Below are positions 59,281-64,000 of a stretch of 64,000 nucleotides of DNA, one piece after another (position 1 is the first letter of the stretch; the number at the start of each line of letters is the position of its first letter). Location of the stretch: positions 248,001-312,000 of the forward strand of contig NZ_JAXRUV010000002.1 of the NCBI RefSeq assembly GCF_034497705.1, in the 5' to 3' direction. The notes beneath the pieces were generated by a model. It did no database searches, was not told the origin of the DNA, and saw nothing but the letters and a program-made list of their open reading frames with translations. The position numbers and the translations under genes were made by a program. Source of the stretch: Marinococcus luteus_A (GTDB taxonomy: Bacteria; Bacillota; Bacilli; Bacillales; Marinococcaceae).

Positions 59281-60326
59281 TATGCATTTTCATTTGAAGT
59301 ATAAGGCTCCATCTTTTTCCACTGCGTACGAATAGTGGACGAGGCTACGCCGTAGCGTTCGGCGATTTCCTTCTGAGTGCCGCCTCCTACTGCGTATTCA
59401 AGGGCTGCTGCCTGGGCTTCCGGCTTGCGGATCACAGGGTTTTCCTGTTCGCAAAAGCGGAGCCACAGCTCTGAAGCTGCAGCTGCTGCGTCTTTAGACA
59501 GCTGATCGGAGTTTTCGAGCGCGTCCACTACTTTCTGCTGGTCGTCATTCAGGCCTGAAGTAGATGCCGCAGCGGTCTCTTTTGTATCGGCCGCAGTATC
59601 TGAACCTGTTTCAGAAGGGGTGGAGGTGCTATCTGCTTCTTGGTATTTTTCCTGAAGATCGTCCTTCAGTGTGCGAAGCACGTCCGGCAGGTGATGTGTG
59701 ATCCAGTCAGCTTTATCCGCTTCGTTATCCGGAACGGAGCCGGTAACACTTTTAATGACGTCGTCGCCGAAATCCGGATGGAACGGCAGCAGGCCGAGCA
59801 TTGGATACCATTTGTCCTCCACAGGAACTAAAAAGGCGAGAAACACAATGTTTTCCTGCAGGTCCCGGAAAAAGGAAAGTGGCTCAATATGGTGAACTTC
59901 CTCGCTCAGCAGGTCAGTGACTTCATACCAGTCGTCGGTCATTTTATTCAGGCGGAACAGTGACAGGTTATGTCCGGTCCAGTTGGAATAAAGCCGCTGA
60001 AGCCGCGGGTGCTGATTATTCTGCTCTATCTGCTGATGGATGTTCATCCATTCCCTGCGCTCGTTGCCGTGCAGTAAAAAGTCGGCAAGCGCCAGGTTCT
60101 GGACAAATTTATGCCAGGCATAAGGGAAATAGTTCGGCCGGTAGACGCGGCGGTAATAATGGCTGAAATCCTTCCGGCTGTCTTTGTTTGCAGCGGCTGC
60201 AAGATCCAGCTGTATGTTGGTTACTTCTTCAGTCGTATAAGCTGGCTGGTTGGCGGGATCGCCGCAGCATTTTTTGTATTTTTTACCGCTGCCACAAGGA
60301 CACGGATCGTTACGTGAAATACTCAT
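59280..60326 (-). CDS. SEC-C zinc-motif protein with C-terminal helix-turn-helix
   Basis: A 348-residue protein. Residues 4-22 are a SEC-C zinc motif (NDPCPCGSGKKYKKCCG). A middle region of about 200 residues with many aromatic and acidic positions is unfamiliar. An S/T/E-rich linker (about 232-255) precedes a helix-turn-helix (QKEIAERYGVASSTIRTQWKKM). Zinc SEC-C modules act in protein or nucleic-acid contacts, for instance in SecA. The combination suggests a DNA- or RNA-binding regulator, but no target is known. Confidence 0.8.
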   Translation of the reverse strand: MSISRNDPCPCGSGKKYKKCCGDPANQPAYTTEEVTNIQLDLAAAANKDSRKDFSHYYRRVYRPNYFPYAWHKFVQNLALADFLLHGNERREWMNIHQQIEQNNQHPRLQRLYSNWTGHNLSLFRLNKMTDDWYEVTDLLSEEVHHIEPLSFFRDLQENIVFLAFLVPVEDKWYPMLGLLPFHPDFGDDVIKSVTGSVPDNEADKADWITHHLPDVLRTLKDDLQEKYQEADSTSTPSETGSDTAADTKETAAASTSGLNDDQQKVVDALENSDQLSKDAAAAASELWLRFCEQENPVIRKPEAQAAALEYAVGGGTQKEIAERYGVASSTIRTQWKKMEPYTSNENA

Positions 60327-60427
60327 ACATTCAGGCTCCTTCTCACTAGTATGTTACTATTCCTTCAAATTCTAACATACATTGCCCCAAAATGGGGAAT
60401 CCGTGCGCTTCAGGGGGAATGGAGACA

Positions 60428-60456
60428 TGAAAAAGCCCTTCGCAGTGGAAGGGCTG
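60428..60456 (-). terminator. Terminator of ldh
   Basis: On the minus strand AGCCCTTC / GAAGGGCT arms around CACTGC, followed by TTTTT. Confidence 0.82.
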
Positions 60457-60479
60457 TATTTGTATAATAAGAGACTTGT

Positions 60480-61442
60480 TTAATTAGCTGCCTGTCCGTT
60501 CGCATTTTCCCATACGTTGCGGAGTGTCTCTGCGCTGTGGCGGAAGTCGCGGGCTTCTTCTTCATTCAGTGGCAGTTCGATCACTTCCCGTATCCCCTCG
60601 CGGTTAATGATGGCCGGCACACCGATGCACAGATTATTTTCTCCGTACTGGCCGTCCAGGTGGGCGCTGACGGTCAAAACACTGTTTTCGTTTTTAAGAA
60701 TCGCGTTTGTAATACGGGTGAGTCCCATCGCGATGCCGTAGCTGGTGGCGCCCTTGCGCTCAATGATCTCATAGGCAGCCCCGCGGACGTCTTTAATCAT
60801 GCCTTTCATTTCCTTCACATTTTTGTCTTCTTTTTCATCCGCGAGCTCTACTGCGTTTCGGCCTCCAACGTTTGCCTGGCTCCAGACGGCAAGCGACGTG
60901 TCGCCGTGTTCACCAATGATATAGGCATGGGCATTCTGGGCAGCAGTGTCGAAATAGTCACTCAGCATAAACCGCAGGCGGGCGGTATCCAGAATCGTCC
61001 CGCTTCCAATGACCCGTTCTCTTGGAAGTCCGCTGAACTGCTGAGTGGCATACGTAAGAATATCCACAGGGTTGGTGGCTATAAGGAATATTCCATCAAA
61101 GCCGTTATCCATCACCTGACCGACAATATTTTTAAATATAGCGGTATTTTTGCCTACAAGATCGAGACGGCTTTCACCGGGTTTTTGGTTAGCACCGGCT
61201 GTAATGCAGACGATGTCGGCCTCCCGGCAGTCTTCATAGGTGCCAAACCATGTTTTAGTAGGATGCGGAGCAAAGGCTTTACCGTGATTGAGGTCCATCA
61301 CGTCCCCTTCGGCCTTGCGTTCATCCAGATCGATGATCACGAGCTCCTCGACGACGCCCTGATTAATTAACGAAAATGCATAGCCGCTGCCGACAGCGCC
61401 GGCTCCGACAACAACAACCCGGTGGACGTGATTTCTTTTCAT
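60480..61442 (-). CDS. ldh: L-lactate dehydrogenase
   Basis: A 320-residue NAD-dependent dehydrogenase: VVVVGAGAVGSGYAFSLINQG for NAD, DLNHGKAF, TAGANQKPGESRLDL, ATNPVDILTY and the catalytic histidine in IGEHGDTSLAVWS. It reduces pyruvate to L-lactate and restores NAD during fermentation. ATG 61442 has AAAGGGG upstream; the frame to 61472 adds ten unlikely residues. A Rex box lies about 65 bases upstream. Confidence 0.96.
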   Translation of the reverse strand: MKRNHVHRVVVVGAGAVGSGYAFSLINQGVVEELVIIDLDERKAEGDVMDLNHGKAFAPHPTKTWFGTYEDCREADIVCITAGANQKPGESRLDLVGKNTAIFKNIVGQVMDNGFDGIFLIATNPVDILTYATQQFSGLPRERVIGSGTILDTARLRFMLSDYFDTAAQNAHAYIIGEHGDTSLAVWSQANVGGRNAVELADEKEDKNVKEMKGMIKDVRGAAYEIIERKGATSYGIAMGLTRITNAILKNENSVLTVSAHLDGQYGENNLCIGVPAIINREGIREVIELPLNEEEARDFRHSAETLRNVWENANGQAAN

Positions 61443-61504
61443 ATATAAAATCCCCTTTCGAATATGAATCATGTGAATGAATGAGCAAACTTTATCTATC
61501 TATA

Positions 61505-61522
61505 TTGTGCACTATTTCACAA
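61505..61522. promoter_or_regulatory. Rex operator of ldh
   Basis: TTGTGCACTATTTCACAA matches TTGTGAANNNNTTCACAA except one base. Rex represses fermentation genes when NADH is low. A second half-site TTGTGAACAAAT lies nearby (about 61550). Confidence 0.8.
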
Positions 61523-61624
61523 ATTGATGCAAGTACAGAAAATATATAATTGTGAACAAATGATGAACTTACGTGTTGGGAGGAAATCGAAACGGGAAAG
61601 AAGCAGAAGAGGGGGGATGACTCA

Positions 61625-61807
61625 ATGGAAAATGCGTTAAAATATGCGATGCCGACAGCGTTGACGTGGGCAGTGATTGGTCTGCTCGCCGGTCTGAATC
61701 TTGACAGAGGATGGCTGTGGGTGCTTGCTTTTGTAGTTTTCGGATTTCTCGTCAGTTTTGTTACAGTGATAATTGCACAGTGGATTATTTCTAAAATAAA
61801 TATGTAA
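61625..61807 (+). CDS. Small two-helix membrane protein
   Basis: A 60-residue protein with hydrophobic segments at about 10-25 and 32-54, separated by LNLDRGW. AGGGGGG precedes ATG 61625. No family recognised. It is encoded 64 bases before the SDR-like gene on the same strand and may be cotranscribed. Confidence 0.6.
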   Translation: MENALKYAMPTALTWAVIGLLAGLNLDRGWLWVLAFVVFGFLVSFVTVIIAQWIISKINM

Positions 61808-61871
61808 TTAGCAGCGGAGAAATTAGGGAATGGTATATGTATAGCTTATAAGCGAAAAGGAGCGTGCAAGC

Positions 61872-63308
61872 ATGGAGGATATAAACGGCCGGAGGCCGGT
61901 CATAGCTATTACTGGCGCTAGTGGATACATCGGAAGAAACCTGATGAAGGAACTGAAAAAGCATGCAGATATTATTGCTCTGTCGAGAAACATAGATACA
62001 AAAGAAAACGAGGAGCATGTAACATGGCGCTCGTGCGACTTATTTTCATTAAAGGACGCGGAACAGGCACTCGAAGGTGCAGATTACGCTCTATACTTAG
62101 TTCATTCGATGATGCCGACATCCAAATTAACCCAGGGCAGCTTTGAAGATATGGACGTTATCCTTGCCGATAATTTCGCGCGTGCCGCTGAGCAGAAGCA
62201 GGTGAAGCAGGTCGTTTATTTGAGCGGCATTATTCCTGAAGCTGACCGGCTGTCCCGCCATTTAAGCAGCCGGCTCGAGGTGGAAGATATCCTAAAATCA
62301 TACCGGACGCCTGTGACTGCTATACGTGCGGGATTAATTGTCGGTCCACAGGGCTCTTCGTTTCCTATTCTCGCAAAGCTGGTAAAGCGGCTGCCGGTCA
62401 TGATCCTTCCGAAATGGACGCAGACCAAGACCCATCCCATTGCGCTTGCCGACGTATTAAACAGTCTGCAGAAGAGCATCGGGGAAGAATCGCTTTACAA
62501 CCGTTCCATCGATGTTGGAGGGCCGGACGTAATGACCTACCGGAAAATGATGAACATCACTTCAAAGGTGATGGGGAAAAAGCGGTACGCAGTCACCGTG
62601 CCGTTTTTCACCGTGCGCCTTTCAAGACTGTGGGTGAGTGTAACTACAGGGACACCGAAAAGCCTCGTTTATCCACTGATTGAAAGTCTGATCCATCCGA
62701 TGGTGGCTGACCCTGCTAAAAGTGTGAAGGGCATCAGTGATGGAAAAATTCCATTCCGGGAGGCGGCAGAAAACTCTCTGAAGGAAAGCAGGAAGGAGCA
62801 GTCCTCCATTCTGGCACGCCTGAAGCCGGCCCCTGTGGAGCGGAATGTACGCTCTGTCCAGCGCGTCACCATTCCAAGAGGGAGAGACGCGGACTGGACG
62901 GCCCGTTACTATATAAAGTGGCTTCCGAAGCTTCTGCGCCCATTCGTAAAGGTGGAAACGACCGACCGCTACCAGTACGGTCTGCGGCCTGCCTTTATGA
63001 AAAGAACATTTCTCGAGCTCTCCTATTCCAAGGAGCGCAGCGAAGAAGACCGGGCGCTGTACTATATTACCGGTGGACTCCTTGCACAGGTAAATGAAGG
63101 AGAACGGGGCCGGCTGGAATTTCGTAAAATTCCTCATACAAACCAGTGCATTGTAGCGGTACATGATTATGTTCCAGCTATGCCATGGTACTTTTATCAA
63201 TATACCCAGGCGTTTATTCATCTTTGGATCATGAACCGTTTTAAAGCACACCTTGAAAAAGATCAGTGGACGTTAAGAAGGTCCCGGCAGCTCCAGCCGG
63301 AGACATAA
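61872..63308 (+). CDS. NAD(P)-binding SDR-type protein with C-terminal DUF2867-like domain
   Basis: A 478-residue protein. Residues about 9-290 are an atypical SDR (ITGASGYIGRNLMKELKK for the nucleotide, LVHSMM, VVYLSGII), without the usual YxxxK motif in full. The second part (about 330-470) with VTIPRGRDADWTARYYIKWLPK, FMKRTFLELSYSKERSEEDRALYYITGG and AMPWYFYQYTQAFIHLWIMNRF looks like the DUF2867 half of YbjT/YfhF-type proteins. GGAGCG upstream of ATG 61872. Function unknown, perhaps a quinone or lipid-related reductase or binding protein. Confidence 0.75.
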   Translation: MEDINGRRPVIAITGASGYIGRNLMKELKKHADIIALSRNIDTKENEEHVTWRSCDLFSLKDAEQALEGADYALYLVHSMMPTSKLTQGSFEDMDVILADNFARAAEQKQVKQVVYLSGIIPEADRLSRHLSSRLEVEDILKSYRTPVTAIRAGLIVGPQGSSFPILAKLVKRLPVMILPKWTQTKTHPIALADVLNSLQKSIGEESLYNRSIDVGGPDVMTYRKMMNITSKVMGKKRYAVTVPFFTVRLSRLWVSVTTGTPKSLVYPLIESLIHPMVADPAKSVKGISDGKIPFREAAENSLKESRKEQSSILARLKPAPVERNVRSVQRVTIPRGRDADWTARYYIKWLPKLLRPFVKVETTDRYQYGLRPAFMKRTFLELSYSKERSEEDRALYYITGGLLAQVNEGERGRLEFRKIPHTNQCIVAVHDYVPAMPWYFYQYTQAFIHLWIMNRFKAHLEKDQWTLRRSRQLQPET

Positions 63309-63390
63309 CTTTCCCCGTTTGGTTTCACCTTTTTTAAGGAACACGGAAAAGGATATGAGTACTCTGCATATAGAAGGGAGACGGTGCCGT

Positions 63391-64000
63391 ATGAGCACCA
63401 ACCAGTTGATCCGTGACTATTTCTTCAATCACGCAGCGGAAATGGCGAATTCATGGTACGAAACGTTGGAGGAATCAGATAGGGAATCTGCTTACGCAAC
63501 GACGGACCCAAAAAAAGTGGAGGAACTGAAGTCTCAGACGTATGAGTTTCATTTATATTTCTCGAGTATTTTTATCGAGGACCGGAATACATGGGAGAAT
63601 ACCTTTGAAGTATGGATAGACGGCATTATAAGTGATCCCAAATACTTCCGGACGAAGGATGCGCGAGTCGTCCGGGAAATGATGAGATACCGGGAGCAGT
63701 ATACAGCCTATTTGAAGCGCTTTTACGCTGAAGAGCACACAGAGCTCTCTGCCAATATGAAGGAACAGCTACGGGAGCTCGTAACAAACGGCGTGGATCA
63801 AATTATTCTTTCTTACGTGGAAAAATCCAACCGGCTGCTCCTGCAGAAATTAGAAGCGAGGGAAAGCATTATTAATGAACTGAGCGCTCCGGTTATCTCT
63901 CTGAATAAATCATCCGCTCTTCTTCCGTTAATTGGAGAAATTGACGAAGAACGGGCTGCGGTAATTCTCGAGCACACACTCGAGGCATGCTCGAAAAAGC
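63391..64000 (+). CDS. RsbR-family stressosome protein (5' part)
   Basis: The frame is open to the window edge, giving 203 residues. ATG 63391 follows GAAGGGAGA. The N-terminal part (about 1-150) is helical and aromatic as in the globin-like sensor domain of RsbR paralogues (YFFNHAAEMANSWYETLEES, MMRYREQYTAYLKRFY). From ELSAPVISLNKSSALLPLIGEIDEERAAVILEHTL (in part) the STAS domain begins. Stressosome co-antagonists control the general stress response via RsbS/RsbT in Bacillus. The C-terminus with the second phosphosite lies outside the window. Confidence 0.85.
   Translation, partial: MSTNQLIRDYFFNHAAEMANSWYETLEESDRESAYATTDPKKVEELKSQTYEFHLYFSSIFIEDRNTWENTFEVWIDGIISDPKYFRTKDARVVREMMRYREQYTAYLKRFYAEEHTELSANMKEQLRELVTNGVDQIILSYVEKSNRLLLQKLEARESIINELSAPVISLNKSSALLPLIGEIDEERAAVILEHTLEACSKK

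Noticed and set aside
63309..63390. SigB-type promoter before the rsbR-like gene
   Set aside because: GTTT and GGATAT elements are present but 23 bases apart, outside the 13-15 spacing expected.
1..64000. Prophage, insertion sequences, tRNA/rRNA or CRISPR arrays
   Set aside because: No transposase, integrase, phage structural gene, regularly spaced repeats or tRNA-like cloverleaf was recognised. The sigma cassette alone is not enough to call a prophage.

Overview
The window looks like chromosomal DNA of a low- to mid-GC (roughly half G+C) member of the Bacillaceae. Evidence seen directly: strong AGGAGG-type ribosome binding sites almost everywhere, compact rho-independent hairpins, acidic proteins, and Bacillus-type gene sets (puc urate operon, iol inositol genes, lia cell-envelope stress operon, NO synthase oxygenase, UvsE, YolD, a SigO/RsoA-like sigma system, CsoR-CopZ-CopA, stressosome RsbR paralogues). 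A halophilic or alkaliphilic lifestyle is plausible from the acidic proteins but is inference. No prophage, insertion sequence, rRNA, tRNA or CRISPR array was seen.

Layout. 1-7 kb: end of a GH4 glycosidase, an SOS-box-controlled yolD, a small membrane protein, an unusual aroA, a copper-storage four-helix protein, NO synthase, a quinone-oxidoreductase-like MDR protein and UvsE. 7-10.2 kb: ABC exporter pair plus TetR. 10.3-19.3 kb: pucR and a urate-to-ureidoglycine catabolic operon (permease, pucL, pucM, pucF, pucG, pucH). 19.5-31.7 kb: inositol catabolism (iolB-iolG divergent from iolC-iolA-iolD, then two Gfo/Idh dehydrogenases, iolE, a LacI-family regulator and an IolS-like aldo/keto reductase) with a repeated AAGCGCTT operator at its promoters. 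31.8-34.9 kb: an AAA+/Fis regulator lacking the GAFTGA loop, and an MFS/MarR pair. 35-41 kb: a LacI regulator, TRAP transporter, PfkB kinase and hexulose-phosphate synthase/isomerase operon. 41.1-42.2 kb: an SOS-boxed, translationally coupled sigma/YvrJ/RsoA-like cassette. 42.3-43.9 kb: a GAF-STAS stressosome-like protein and an unknown. 44-47.5 kb: liaI-liaH-liaF-liaS-liaR. 47.5-54.1 kb: a carbohydrate ABC importer without ATPase plus dehydrogenase and TIM-barrel enzymes resembling the 3-keto-glycoside (Ycj/Thu) type, under a LacI regulator. 54.2-57.4 kb: csoR, copZ, copA. 57.4-64 kb: small membrane proteins, GNAT, DoxX, SEC-C protein, L-lactate dehydrogenase with a Rex box, a large SDR-like protein, and the start of an rsbR paralogue.

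How the genes work together: most of the window is substrate-specific catabolism (urate, inositol, a TRAP substrate, a glycoside), each block with its own local regulator and visible operators. Between them lie stress modules: SOS (yolD and the sigma cassette share an identical 16-base LexA-type site), envelope stress (lia), copper (CsoR sites at copZ, copA and possibly the copper-storage gene 51 kb away) and general stress (two RsbR-like proteins). The most unusual items are the SOS-boxed two-part sigma cassette, the kinase-hexulose-phosphate TRAP operon, the GAFTGA-less AAA+ regulator and the compositionally aberrant iolA.
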